A stretch of DNA of 64,000 bases. It comes from Aphrocallistes beatrix (taxonomy: Eukaryota; Porifera; Hexactinellida; Sceptrulophora; Aphrocallistidae). The stretch covers positions 2,046,001 through 2,110,000 of the forward strand of contig OY725505.1 in NCBI GenBank assembly GCA_963281255.1, read 5' to 3'. The notes beneath the pieces are model-generated. The model worked only from the letters and a program-made list of their open reading frames with translations, did no database searches and was not told where the DNA came from. This document shows positions 47,301-62,300 of this stretch, piece by piece (positions within the stretch are counted from its first letter, which is position 1; every line of letters starts with the position of its first letter). Made by a program: the position numbers and the translations under genes.

Positions 47301-50300
47301 ATGTCCGGACATGATAAGTCCTTAGTTTATATGATCTACAAATCATGAAAAATAGTTGTCTGAGGTTCTAAACTGATACTGTTTATTCTAAGTGTTTTGG
47401 TAAACACGCAAAACTCAGTATGGAAACAACCGGACATATCAAAGCGACGGACATATTACAATTTACGTGTAAAATGCAATATGAAATGAGGAAAATCCAA
47501 TTTCTGAAAAAAATATTACGTCACCAGATCAAATCAAAAACAGATTCCGGCACTACTAATAAGTTAGTTACTTAAGATAATAACTGTTTTCGTTGGTAAT
47601 TTTTCTAATTTTTTCGTAAAGAATTTACACCTGTGATGTGAATGGGTTAATACGGAAAATTAGGAATTTTTTCATGGAATGTAGCAACATTCCATGATAA
47701 ATTCCAAATTTCCTTATTAACCCATTCACATCTCAGTTCTATGCGGAAAACTTTATAATAAAAACACTTAGAAGTGCCCCTAAACGGCCTATATATAACC
47801 TATTGCGCAACCATATGGTGACTAATCTAAAATTTAACAACAGATATGGGTACTTTGACACCATATTTATATATGCTGCTAATACATTCCTAAGCTCTAT
47901 TGTGCTCTATTGTACGGTATGGGATACAGCTAATCGGATTCCAGATTCGAATATGCGCATTCAAATTAGTCACAGGTTAATTTTTCTAACTAATCATTCA
48001 TTCCTAACTTTTTGTAATTGTCAATCAGTGCCACATTATTCCACATACGTTTTGACCACTATACATGATGACAATGAATTACCTATGGTGGCTCAGGCTG
48101 ATAAGATTGTTCATTGAGTTGAGTAACTTATTATAGTTATGTTCAACTATGACTAATTCGAATGTGTAGATTTCGAATCTGAAATCAGATTTTTAGTATC
48201 TCTTAGAATTTGAACGTATTGCCCTTCATGAAAATATACAATTTAGTATTATTTGTATGGGAAAGTATCAAGTGTTGAAATACTTTCGTCCGCTTAGTGT
48301 ATATATATATATATTATGACATTTGATCATAAGTTAGCCCAATACAGTGGCGTAGCTAGGGGGGGCGGGGGGGGGCGGACCGCCCCGGGCGGCGCTTAAT
48401 AGGGAGCGGCACTTGACCTTGTGTTTCATAAATACACTTGCCAAGTTGAGGTAGAAATATGTGTTGAGGGCGGCATGAAATACATCCGCCCCGGGCGACA
48501 TAGGTTTAAGCTACGCCTCTGGCCCAATACTCTGGCTTTTTATTTTAAAGCATTATAGCTACCTTTAAAGGTATTTTCCATTAGGTAGCGGAGACAAACG
48601 TAAAAGCATCTTTGTGAGCAGGACATTTTTGATATAGTTAATACATTTTGAATTATGCTGTCACCAAGGATTCGAGTTTGGTAATTTTATGTAGTAATTT
48701 TAGGCATTTTTTATTGGGCGAGAAATCACCTACCTCGATTTTAGGACTTTTAATTGGATTCTTAAGAGTTTTATGCTAAATAGGATACTTAATTAAAACA
48801 GTCATGTATAGCGAAATTCAACACTGCGTTGTCCCGATTTTATCATGGTTCAGGTTGGCATGTATGCACTTTTTCTATTTCAATTTGTCCGATTTTTACC
48901 CATATTTTTCTGATAAATGACTGGATTAAACAGACAATTTTTATTTCCAATTAATTTCTCTTTCTTTTAGACAGAAACATGTTATGGAATGCATTTCGAG
49001 ATATTTAGAGAATTTCCAATCAAAAGTAACTACTTGTATTAGTGGAGAACCTGAAGTTCATCAGCGCCATGAAGATTTATACTTGATGATTATATATTCA
49101 ATTGAAGTAAGTTGTCGACTTTAAATATATGTTTTGTATACTATTGAGGAATTAATTCTAATACAAATTTAAAATACATATAAATGAAAGATATATTCAA
49201 CCCTCCTCTTATAGAGTTGGGGTCAATACATGTGCATTAATTACTACATCTGTTACAAATACTTTCAAAATGTACTCAAGAAAAAAAGAATGCGTCAAAA
49301 ACCATGTTCAGGTGACAGGTGACAGGGGGGCAGAGCCAGCGCAGCTCCATTGGTAGAGCATATGTAGGACACGTTTGTGACACAGCTTTTTAAAATGTTG
49401 CATATAATACCAAAAGTATACGTAGTTGGGGTCATAGTTGTTGCGTTTTTCACGTAGATTTAGACTAGTATCCATCTTGTACTCAAAGAGCGATGGTTGG
49501 AATGTTTTTGGACGATTTGTCATTATAATATTTGGAAATTTGAGTGTGTCATTTGGTGTGGGGAACACTAGAAAATTCCTCCCTATATTTCTTTTTGGAA
49601 AAATTATTAGTATAACTATTTTATCCTTACCCTACCCTCTTATGCATCATCAGTTCCTTGAAACACCCAAATAGATCTGCACATAAAAATGATTTTTTAA
49701 TAATATATTTAATTATCTAGGATTCGTATTTATTTTCTATTGAGGAAATGTCAAAAAAAGAACGAATAATATTTACTTCAAGAATATTAGAGAAACTTAA
49801 TGAAAATTCTTTATGTCAAGAGAAGATATTGGATAGGTTACAATCTGTTTCAATGTTTCGATTCCTATCTCTTTTCATATCAGGTTTTATTCCTTTTGAA
49901 TCCTCAACAGAATCTCGAATTCATGATCTATTTCTACAGTATAAAACATTGATTGAGTTAAACTGTCATGAAATTATTCATGACTTTTTCTATAGAGCTG
50001 TTTATCATCGAATTGGTTTTGATCTACATATATTTTGTGAGACTAATGCTGATTTCTCTTGGATAATCCCAGATCATAAACGGATTTCTAATCAGGTTTC
50101 GCACTTTCATTTATTATTCAAATGGATTCTAAACTAATTTTATGCACTGTAAGACACGTGATTAATAAAATGTTCAGTATGGATGTCTCTATGATATGAT
50201 AACATATCAGGATTCCATGATGGCACAGTACAAAAATTGAGTACTCATTTTTTTATTGGGTTAATCTACTTTTCCATTTGAAATTATTATTAGAAACGCG

Positions 50301-53300
50301 GTATGGAGCTTAAATTGTGCCTTAAACAGAGTAATAGCATATATACAGTACTATATACTATACTACTAGTATATGTGGTTGAATATAACGTTCTGTTGTG
50401 TATCTTGTTTTAATCATAGTAATATATAGAAAATAAGGGTTTAATAGTTACTTTATTGAGCTACTTTTATATTATTAAATCAGTTGAATGAAGTAGTCGA
50501 AACTGCGCGGCGTTCGTCTCTGGATCAACGTTGTTGTGTTAAGAAAAATTGATAACATTGCTGTTGCTCGTGTTGCATTTATGAATTATTGATAATTGTG
50601 CATGTCTAAAATTAAGATAAATCTTGCTATTTGATTTGGTATATATTGCTGTGGACATATTTGTTGATACACATTGGGATATATTTTGAGGTCCTAACTA
50701 TGGCGCCTATCGGGGGCGCCACCCTAAAAAATTTGGGGTATACCCGATCTGTCGATAGGCCGCACAACCCGTGAATAGACATATTTATATATAATTTCTT
50801 TTATTGGACCAACTTTTTCCTGGCCGAGTTCACCATTAATTTTCGTCACAAAGCACCAAGCTCTTAGGGCTTGTGTTACCAGTATACTACACATTTATAG
50901 GGCGGTGTAACATAATTATTATGCACTTTATTCTTTTTAATTGAATTTTCATTAATTTTTATTTGATACTAAATATTTCCAATAGAAGTTTTCACCCGAT
51001 GTCTTTTCTATATATGGTGATCATTATGAATCTTGTCATAAATATCTTATTGATATTACTTCTCAAATCTCCAGCGAAGATAGACCTATAGTAAGTGCTT
51101 AACTTTTATGTATATCTAGGTTTTGTACATGTAACTGTTCCGCGTTAAGTAGGAATTTACGCCAAGTAGGAATATTCCTACTTAGTGCGGATAATTTATT
51201 CGTTTACTATTCTACAATCTTTGCATAAAGTAAACAAATTCCAAAATTCGACTGGAGACTAGCTTTCATAGTTGCAACATTTGAAAGTTAGTCTCGCCTA
51301 TTTTTAAAATTTCTTCACTTTATATATCTATTGCAAATGAAGTTAAAAAATGTATCATACTCTACTTTGAAAATGCAATATTTGGAATCTAAACCTCTAA
51401 AAACCCCATGTCAACCGTTGAAAGTTAATATATAGCTAATTTTTGGAATTTGTTTACCTAACGTGGAACGCAGGCATTTGTCCGAATTTTGAAGTATCCA
51501 TTTTCCGAGTGAATTGCCATGCCACATTAGTATATATTTTAAATTATTACATTCGTGTGAATTATATCTCCCAGACTTGCTAATTCTTAAATCAATTCGA
51601 ACAAACAAAACAAAAAACAGACCAACCCTCCTAGCATTTTAATCTTAAGATTCAAGACATCTTGAGTAGATCTACTGAATCCAACTATATTCATAGCTAG
51701 TCTAATGAGTAAAGTGGCACATGTACCTGTATTATTGTGTATAAATATCAGTAATAATTAAAAATCTGAAGAAAGGCTTAGCTCAGTACTCGGGAATTAG
51801 GGGTAAATTACCCCACTCATTTTGATTCCGTCTGTGGAGGCCTTTATTGAATATAGCAATTTAATATTTTGTTTGGTTGTGTTTTTTTTAGGAAATACCA
51901 CAAGTTCTTAGTTTAGAATTTCTTATTTTCTCTCATTTTGATTTATCTATCAATTCAACAATCAATTTATCAGAGAGTATCAATGAGCAGGTGATGTTAT
52001 ATACATTTTTCTTTCATTAATAATTTGGATAGTTTTATATTTGCCAAATTTTGTATAATGAAGAGAAGCGTGAGGAGGATTGAACCACAAAATATATTTT
52101 ACTAGATAATGTGTATAACTAACAATTATGATGTTAATTTATAGCCATTCGACTTTGTTGATAGTGGTATGAGCGATCAAACGCACATATGCATCTTTAT
52201 ACCCGCGCTTGGCGAGGTGGTTTATTGCATAATTTCCTGTTTAAGCCATTTTTGGCGGGAAGCCATACAAGTTTGGGGTCTTCCATCACATCGGAGCTTA
52301 TCATTCGACAAATGCCCAAGGTACCAAAATCAACCATCCAATCTTACTAGGTTGGTCACGGAACCTCCGATTTCGACCCTACTATGATTGTTATATCATT
52401 CAGAACAATAATATGTTTGTTTAACGATAAATTAGTTGTTAAAATAACAATATAAATAAATATCCATAGTTCTATCTTAGTCCTTGTCGATTTCCAATCC
52501 CTTCAGTAGTAAGACAGCCTCGATTAATTTTGGTCTAATCCGAGTTTACGCCCGGGAGCGCAGCATTTGTCCGAATCGATTTTTGGAATATTGTCATTTG
52601 TCCGAATTGTAATTTGGAATATTGTCATTTATTAAAGTGATTTTAGATAAATAAGATCTATATGATATACAATATAATCCTTACTATTAAAACTCATTTA
52701 ATGTTTGTATATATATACAGTCAGGGTCGCTTATTATAAACCCACTTAATATCAACATTCGTTCTGACCTCAGACGAAAATGTCGACTCATCATGGAATT
52801 ATGATGTCATTGTCATTTTTTATTATTAGACCATAACTCAGCCATTTTAGGTGATAGAAGGCTCAAAATTTTTATAGAATGTGTATATTAATATATCTCA
52901 AATACGATATAACTATCATCAAAAAATGTTAAGTAAGACATACCTATTTAGAAATGTTATCTACCATATAATTAATCCATGTGAGCCTAGGTTCCCATAG
53001 GACGCGTCTGCCAGCCGCGGAGCGCAAGCAAGCGAAGACTCATCACTCGATTATGATGTCATCATTACGCATCAAAATTCGAAAATTTGACAAATTTTGT
53101 GATTTTTGAGTGATACATATTATAACAGTAAGGCAGACGTATTTAGAGATGAATCTAGCTTATAATTAATCTATGTGAGCCTAGGCACCCTTTGTTCATT
53201 ATGATGAAGTTTCATTCATTAATAATTAAGCAGGGGTTCTTGATAATAGTCTTCATTATTGGAGGCTAAGTTGACTAAATCATTAAAATGGCAAATAATT

Positions 53301-56300
53301 CTGAATTATTCAAATAATTCATAATTCCCGAATTATGAATTATTTGAATAATTCAGAATCCTGAAAATATGAATTATTCGAAAAATTCATTCATATAATT
53401 TTGATATTTTCTTGTAAAAACTTTCAATTTTGAATAACTCTTTCCAGGCTTGATGAATTATGAATTATTCGAATTATTCATTAATTCATAAATTAGTCAA
53501 CTTAGATTGGAGGTTTAACTGTAATTAAATAAGACAAAATTTCTTAGTTAATTTGACTAAATTTTTCCTTAGATCAATCGTCCAGACTTGATGGAAAACA
53601 TGAAGATAAATTGTTCCCTTTTGTCATTAAGTTGTTTACAAGAAAGATCGAGTTTAAATATTGCTATACTTAGACTTTTATGCCATTTGACATTTATCTT
53701 GAGATCACGAAGACATCCAGCTATTTTTACACAAATTTCTTACATTTTTGGAAATCCAGAAGCTCTCGAAAAGACTTATTTCCCAACAATGGAGGATTCA
53801 GGATCTGAATTTGCCAGATCGATTTTAAATGTGAGAGGATATGAGACTGGAAATTATTATTCTTGCAAGAATGGACACTTTTATCTCATTGGAGACGTAA
53901 GCCAATTAAACTAGTTTATCTATATTTACCAGCCATCGTAATTTTGCTGATTATGAGCAAATTTGGAACATCTCCGTTATCAGGATTTATTATATACAAA
54001 CGCGCGGCTAGCGAACAATCCATTTCCAACTATGTTTAACTATGTGTATCGATTGTAGACAAAACAATAAATATTGGCCATATAGTTTCGGAAATATGTA
54101 ATTCGGAATATACACCCCTAATAATTATCCCCCGGTCAACTACTGAAAGCTAGTCTCTCCCCAGCATATTTGATTTGTTTACTTTATGTAACTATTGTAA
54201 ACAAAAACAAATAAATAATTTATTCTACAGTTCAAAAATAAGTTTTTTTGCACTAAATAGCATAAAAACATCCTTGAACTTTAACTCCAAATTGATTATA
54301 TACTCAAAATAACATTTAATAAATTATCTTATCCTAAAACATATTTTGTGCCCAAGCACCGATTAGCATGTGTCGATTTTTCAGTATCGAAATGTCCACG
54401 TACCGTACTGTCCGTATACAGTTCGAGAGAGCAAATTGCCCAAGGGATAAAGCTTCTCGGATGGATGGGATTTTCTATGGAATAATGTTCGGGAGAACAT
54501 TAAATTGTGGGAAGTTGGATTTACTATGACAGTGGATTGTTTTTGATATTTTTATTTTGAAATTCTATCCATTTTACATTCGGGAAAATGGACAGAATTT
54601 CAAATTCAAAAATACCCTCGTGTTCGGCGAAGAATATGTTAAACTTTGTTATTATACACCAAAAAAACAAAAGCTCCCTTTGGGGGCTTTTTGAGGTGCC
54701 AAACTGGTCACAAGGATCAATACTTTGAAGTGAATTTTCGAAAAAATTCCAATCTTTTGTGGTAACATAACTCAGCAATGTTCAAGCTATCTTCACTCTC
54801 GATCTCTTGTCATTAATCAAACAGAATAGTCAGGATAGTGATACGAGGCAGTTTTTTTATCAGTGGTACAAGTATTTTCTGATAAGTGAATGTGTACTAT
54901 GTTAACTATATATGTGTATAGTTGGTATCTGTTACATATCAATTTGTTTAAATGCTTTGATGATTTGGATATTAATATTTTATAGTGTGGAAGGCCTTAT
55001 TTTCAGAGTAAATGTTCTTATTGTGGTGAGATCATTGGCGGACGTAGTCATGTCTTATCTGAAGGAAACACGAAAATCTCACAGCAGATATTAGGAACTG
55101 GTTATATACTAAAAGATTCTACAGATGTTAACTCTCTCCATTTACATAGACGGTAACTGTTTGTAGAGTTTAAGTTCACTTGATATTTAAATAATTCAAT
55201 ATTGGTACACCCGAAACCGTTTTTTTCTTAGTATTTCTTTCTGGTTCAAACAATAAGAAAAAAGAGATAGTATGAAAAGGCCGGGTGGAAATTTATATAG
55301 ATTTGGAATTTTTGGTACCATAAATATTCTGAAATAGTAAGAAAAATCCGATGAAAAAGCGGTTTCGATTGTAGTTATGGAACTATGTATTTTCTAATCC
55401 AACAGTATGTGACATATCTGCAAGCACGTTTGATTACTTGAACAGCGCATCCTACTAAACGCAAATAATATTGATAGTTGAAAAATAACATTAGCATATT
55501 CACAATTTCCAAGCTTATTAAGATATCGGCAGTTACCAAACAATTCCATGACCTAAAATAAAGAAATGCCTCTTTCTCGACCCTGGGCAACATATCGCCT
55601 TAAAAATGCAATTTATCTACCGAAGTACCTAATTCAATTTCGATCAAATTCTAACTTTAGCTTTCGATTAAATTCTGCTTTCCCTAAATTTGACATAATC
55701 GCATTTTGATTATTTTCCGATATCGGAAAAGTTTTCAATCAAATGACTATTCTAATTTTTCATTTCCCGACATCAGAGAACTTTTCGATTAAATTCCTAT
55801 TTCGTCATTTTTCACTTTCGATCATTTTCCTAATTACTTTTTCGGTCAAATTCCGACTTCTGTTTTCGATCAAATTCCAAATTCTGCTTTATCTGAACTG
55901 GGACTAGGGAACATGTTTGCACCGGTCTAGAAAGATCTCTGAGAATGTTGACAGCATTTATTCAAATTTGGATGAAGGTTTTATTTAGAAACGGAGTGGG
56001 AAGAATATATTAGCCGCACCCCAAGAATAAAAACGGGAGAGGGGTGCGCCGCCCAAGTTCAGAATTTTACACTGATCACATGTTTCACTACACCTTTCCT
56101 GAAATTTTGGAACCATTAACTAATATTATTTCTGCAGGAGAGGAGATAGTGTTTTTCTTTTTCATTTTTTGGCACACTGGACTATTTTGTCACTGACTCG
56201 AACAGGTTGAATTTTAAACGGAAATTACTACTCTTAACGGAAGTTTACAGTATAGCGTATATATTTTACGGTGAAATCCATCATAGGTGTAGAACCTAAG

Positions 56301-59300
56301 GGGCCCGTAGGTGTCCGGGAACTCAGGTGTACGGATTTCTCATAATTACTGGTTTCACTATCTTAATGTAACATACGTGTATAAGTATGCAAATATGCCT
56401 ATGACTAAATATAAGTTTTAATTAGAGTTAAATGGAAAATACTGCAGGAGTTTTTGATAATATTTAGTTATATAGTACATAGCCATTTACCTTTGTGTAT
56501 CTCTTTTTACTTTTAGGGCAATACCTCCTATCGGTGTTGTGATCATACAGATTCTTATTCATTCTACATTATTAATAGCATCTAAACTAAAAGACCCAAA
56601 TTCATTGACTTGCCTATTAACAACGACTGATTTAGGGAAATTAACATTAGAAGAATTTTTTGCTCAGCGTTTATCAAAAGATATTAGTAATTTGAAGATG
56701 CTAACACAGAAAAATTGTGATGAAGCTATCCTTTGCATTCATATTATCTTGAAAAACTTTCTCAATTCTCCACACCAAATTAGTATGTTTTATTATGATA
56801 TTACTACGACTATACAAACGCGCCTTCGCTACGCTACGCCTCCCTGAGATTAAATCCGAAAATGAATATACCCTATATATCCTTGAATAGTACCTAGGGT
56901 GGTTATTCATCTTTAGCCCCATTTGTCACCGAAGGGAAATTAATAGTTCAAATATTAATATAATCCACTAGTAAACCAAGAAATAGTAGAAAGGGATAAT
57001 TTACCATTAGTCTTTATCCTAAAGGGTAACAAAGATAATTTAGCACCTTATCGGGTGCGATTATTCGAGGTCCTGCTGCTATGCTAGTTTATACAGTACT
57101 TTTATATCTTAAAAGATTTTGTGTTTTTGTCTGTTTATTTGTCGTAGGATATGAAAATAGTTATGTAGGTGTCAACTGTTGAGTCTACGATTAATACCAT
57201 ATAGCATAAGAATAAATATATTTTTTGCAGAGGGTGAAAATCAATAATCCTTCACACCTTCTCTATACAAATGCATATGGCATCACTCTCACGAATGAGA
57301 ATAAATCATTGTACGACACCACACTAGACCATGGTTATTATTTTTCCTCAAAGCAATAACTTAGATACGTAGATATCTCAATTTGATCATAGTGTATAGC
57401 AATAAAAAGGATTATGTGTAGTATGTTCACACATGGCCTACTTAATACACGGCCGTGTATGTCACCGAGAAGGCATGAAAATAGAAGGCCAGTTTTAACA
57501 CAGTTCAAAGTATAATTAAGCCGGTAAATCAAAACCGTACACGATAGAGCTTAGAAATATATTATTATCATATACGTATGTACAAACATCATATCAGGAT
57601 ATGCAATTCAGCTGTCAAAAATTTGATATGCCATCATGTAATTGCGCAATAGGCTATTTTTGAACGAAAAATACTGCTGTTCTAGCTCATTTAAATGCAT
57701 TTTTAATGCTTGATTCTTAACGGGAGTGTAGATTCCGAATATCGCATTTTCGAAACTATATGATACATGTTGTAAACAAATTCTAAAAATAAGGTAGAGA
57801 GTCGAGACTATGGGTAATATTGTGGATAGTAATAATCGTAGTGGGTGGCAAGTTGTGCGAATTGATTGAATAAACTGGCAGTCACATAAAGCTAACCTTT
57901 TGACACACAGGCAGGGCGTCTCAAAATTCTTTAATTTCCCAGGCGCCTTCAGGATACCTAATGCGGGCACAAAGTGTTCGATAACCACGCTATGTAAATG
58001 CTCGAAACGTGCTTGTATTTTGCTATATTTAAATTTTATTTATTATTCTAGAGTCTTCTTTATCACTCATTAGCAGACCTGATGATAGAGAATTATGGGA
58101 AAAAGATTTTTACGAGAACATTATTTCTCCAGCCCTTAAAGAAATGGATTCAAGCGTCATAAATCTCTACCAGCACTTTAATAGTTCACGGTAAGTAAAG
58201 TAATTGTTCATTTATACTGTTCTAATAACATCAGTCATGTTGTCGATAGGTAATTTTTTGCATTAAGTCTCAGAGCCGGCGCCACCTCATTTGGAGTGGT
58301 CCGGTTGAACTTAACTACGAAAGTTCAGTTCCTAGCAACGGCCAGGAATGTGAAAAAATTCCAGGCCGTTGCTATGCGCGGACATCCAAAGGATTCTCCA
58401 AATATGGTCAATATATATATCAAATTGCTGGAAATTTAGTGCTGAGCACGAATTTAGCATTAAATGATGATCTGACATGGTTCAAAGAAGCTATTGATCT
58501 GGGATTCAGGCGTATACTATCGAATGTGGTTATTTTTCGGTGGCCAGTCATCAAAGCGCAACAGTAAGTATGTGGAAAATTGGTTCTATACTAATAGTAA
58601 ACAGTTGTCATCACATTGCTANNNNNNNNNNNNNNNNNNNNNNNNNNNNNNNNNNNNNNNNNNNNNNNNNNNNNNNNNNNNNNNNNNNNNNNNNNNNNNN
58701 NNNNNNNNNNNNNNNNNNNNNNNNNNNNNNNNNNNNNNNNNNNNNNNNNNNNNNNNNNNNNNNNNNNNNNNNNNNNNNNNNNNNNNNNNNNNNNNNNNNN
58801 NNNNNNNNNNNNNNNNNNNNNGCCCGATTAAGCGGCTGACCCGATTAAACAGTGGCCCTATTAAGCGGAGTCTACTGTATATATATACACATATATACAC
58901 AAACATTAATCGAGTTTTAATAGTATGGATACATGTATGGCTTCACTCTCACAATATAAATCATTGTACAACACTATTGTAAGCTGTCATTGTTATTAAT
59001 GCTTCATAGCAATAACTTATATCGATGTCTCAATTATATTAGTGTATAGAAATAAAAAATGTTATGTATATATTTTCACACCTTTGTATACTATTTTACC
59101 ATTTAACGATTTTTGAAAATTCTCATCACTCTGTTATGACGTCATCATTACAAAGCTCATCATTCCAAAAAAAATTTGAAAAATTGACAAATTTGGTGAT
59201 TTTTCGAGTGATATCGATTATGACAGTAAGACATACCAATTTTGAAATGCTATCTACCATATTATTAATCCATGTGAGCCTAGGTGACCGAAGGCCGCTT

Positions 59301-62300
59301 CTAGCGGATGCTTTGCGTCCGCCGGCCCCGCAGCGCAAGCAAGCGTAGCGCTTGTTTATTATTAACTGTCAATATTGTTTGCGTACATTGTATCTCTCAT
59401 ATAATTTCAATTCTACTATAGTTCCATATCATCATCATCACAAAGTGGCGGATCTGATTTTACATCAAAATTTTGGATAAATAGATCTTTGATTGGTTTG
59501 AATAATTTTAAATCTGTGTTCCTCTCACAATCTCCTGCAGAAAAGAACAGTTATCCTATTCTGAATAAATTTGTAAATGAGGAGTTTCTTTTATCTGTTA
59601 CCCAGCATTTGCCTGATATTATCCGACTACAAGCTATGTTATTCAAAGACTTTGGGTTTCGAATTGATAAAGCTTATGCCAAAAAGAACTCTATAGAGCA
59701 GATTCTCAAAACAATTCCATCAGGTATTTGATTGAAATACATGTTTAGCTTTGAGATAGATTCATTTCAACTTTATTTAAAACTGATTTTATATTTTTCT
59801 GACTGTGAAAAATTCTGACCAAAGGATTATCTAGGAGCGCGAGACACACCTTTAGGCACATGATTTTAAGCCCGTAAGTGAAAATCCAGAATAATACCCA
59901 ATTTACCCTCAATTATAATGTTATTTATCTATTTTGGTGTATAAAAATTTAAAGGTTTGAGATTAGGAGCATATCTCTGGAGGGCTGTATAATACCTTGA
60001 TTCTGACTATCGTCAAATTTCCCCAAATCCAAATATCACCCCCACCTATCAAATCCATAAGGCGCCCTTGTAGAATCTAGTGAAACCAAGCTATTATACG
60101 GAGCCTGCAAATACAGTCGACTCCGCTTAATAGGGCCACATCGGTCAGGGCGTATTTTGACCCGATTAAGCGGAGAAACCTATTAACCGAAAATATTTTT
60201 GTATTAGCCTCTATGTGTGAGAGCTATTCCGGTCCTGCCAAAAGTGACCCGATTAAGCGGCTGACCCGATTAAACAGTGACCCTATTAAGCGGAGTCGAC
60301 TGTACTTACTTTTGCATATCATGGGTACATAATACGCAGGTTAAATTCTTAATAAATGAAAGGTGAAAATAACTTTTTTATCCATGTTGAGAAAGTTATT
60401 TGATCAACATGGGCATTATCACCACAATCAACTCCGCTTAATCGCGACACCGGTTAATTAGGACAGATCTCCAGGAATGGAATGGTTCCCATACATAGAA
60501 ACTATTACTCAATTTTATCGGTTAATTGGGAACTCAGCATAATCGGGACAAAATATCCAGGACCAAAGTGGCCCGATTAAGCGGAGTCACCTGTATATCT
60601 AATATATACTTTCTAAATTTATATATACGTAATATGTATATAAATATTCGAGATTTCAAGAATTTGGAAGTAACAATTTCAATAATTAATCTGAGATTCA
60701 TATTTAGATCAGAAATCTGTTTTTGATGAATATAATAGATGTTTAACATCACTTTTTAAAGCCATGAAAAAGATTGGAAAGCCGGTGTTAACTCAATGGA
60801 GATTACCTCTCCCGAATGAAGATATTTCAGATTTAGATTTTAACACTGAATTGATATACTTCCTTCCTACTCCCATGAAAGAAAGCAAATTAGTAGCATC
60901 TCTTATTGACATCCTTGTGTGTTCTCATAATTCTCTTGTACATGAATTTGAGAACAAAAATAAAAGGTAAGTCAACTTTTTATGGATTATGCACAAATTT
61001 GTACCATGATCATTTTTAAACGTTTAGAAAATGGTAACTAATTGTAGATCCATTGCTGTTTTGTAATTTTAATGAGCACAGTAACACTTTTTATCCTCTT
61101 GGGAGTCGAATGTTTTCATATCTTATTTACAATTTTTCTTTGTTTTTTTTGAATGGATGTAGATCTCATTTATTACATATCAGCCAGGATCGTAGAAATA
61201 CAGCAAAGAAATGTAGCCATGTTAAAGAAATCCGAACTTGGGCCCCTTATTAGTTTAATGTCGAAACCCTTTTTTTCTTCGTTGCGTTTTTCTTGCCAAT
61301 TTGTCATTCACACACGTGTATTATTTTATTCAAGTTACTATTTAAATTCTATTGTTTTTTCTCACTATTTGTAGTCTAAGAAATTCATAATCAATATTAC
61401 TTTCCATCGTTTTTATCTTTCCTTATTTTCCAGCAACATTTAATTTTTTCCTAATAAAATATTACTTCCTTATTTATTTGTTTCCAAATAGTATTGGAAT
61501 TTTTTCACACTCGTGGGTTTTCACACAATCGATTTTTTTACTAACGTTTTATTCTTCTATTTAAATCTGCTGAAAGATAGTAAGAAAATTGAGTATCGAG
61601 TGTAGTTCTTAAAAGCCGTTTTTACAAATTTGGGGTAAATCAGTTCAGTACTTTGCAAAGGTGCAAAATTATTGAGCTCCAGTTTACAATCTAAGGTGGA
61701 TGAAGTCAATCGAGGGTAGAAGCAGGCTTTCCCTGCGACCAATAGTCTTAGGAGCAAACCCCCAGATTTTTCTTTAACTAACTATTTAAAACGGCAGTTT
61801 AGGCACTATTTTGGTAGGAGCATTTTAGCACTACAATTTGATTAAAAATATATAAAATCTATAATAATATGATATTGAAAGATATTTTTTGTTGAAAATA
61901 ACATAAATATCTTGCTATCCAAATGATACAACTCTATATCAGCCTATTATTTAATAACTTATACTGGTAGTACCTAGAACAACTAAAGTGAGGGGTATGC
62001 TTTTCTAATATTTTCTCTATTTCCCTATCATTTCGCTTGCATTTATGGCTTGGAAGTGTATGGGAATATTCTACCCTGTTCCCTCCTAGATTTCACCCCT
62101 TCCCCACTGGATATTGCACTTTTAGTTCTTTCCATCTCTTTCCTGATCTCGTTAACTCTACTAAGAGTTATAAAAAAGTTATTTTCCAATCAAAACGAAT
62201 CTTATAAGCAAGCTAATAAATAATACTTACTAAAATGTTATACACTGAAAAAAATCTATCTGTAACGAGTTATATTTTACTGAAAGAGCCCATGATTTTT

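Noticed and set aside
49325-49375. tRNA or SINE-like box A (GCAGCTCCATTGGTAGAGC)
   Set aside because: No box B (GGTTCRANNCC) and no cloverleaf partner stem are found downstream.
61155-61253. Possible host exon after atgtag
   Set aside because: The flanking exons (60708-60966 and 62807-63086) join in phase without it, and including it puts an in-frame stop (ending TWAPY).
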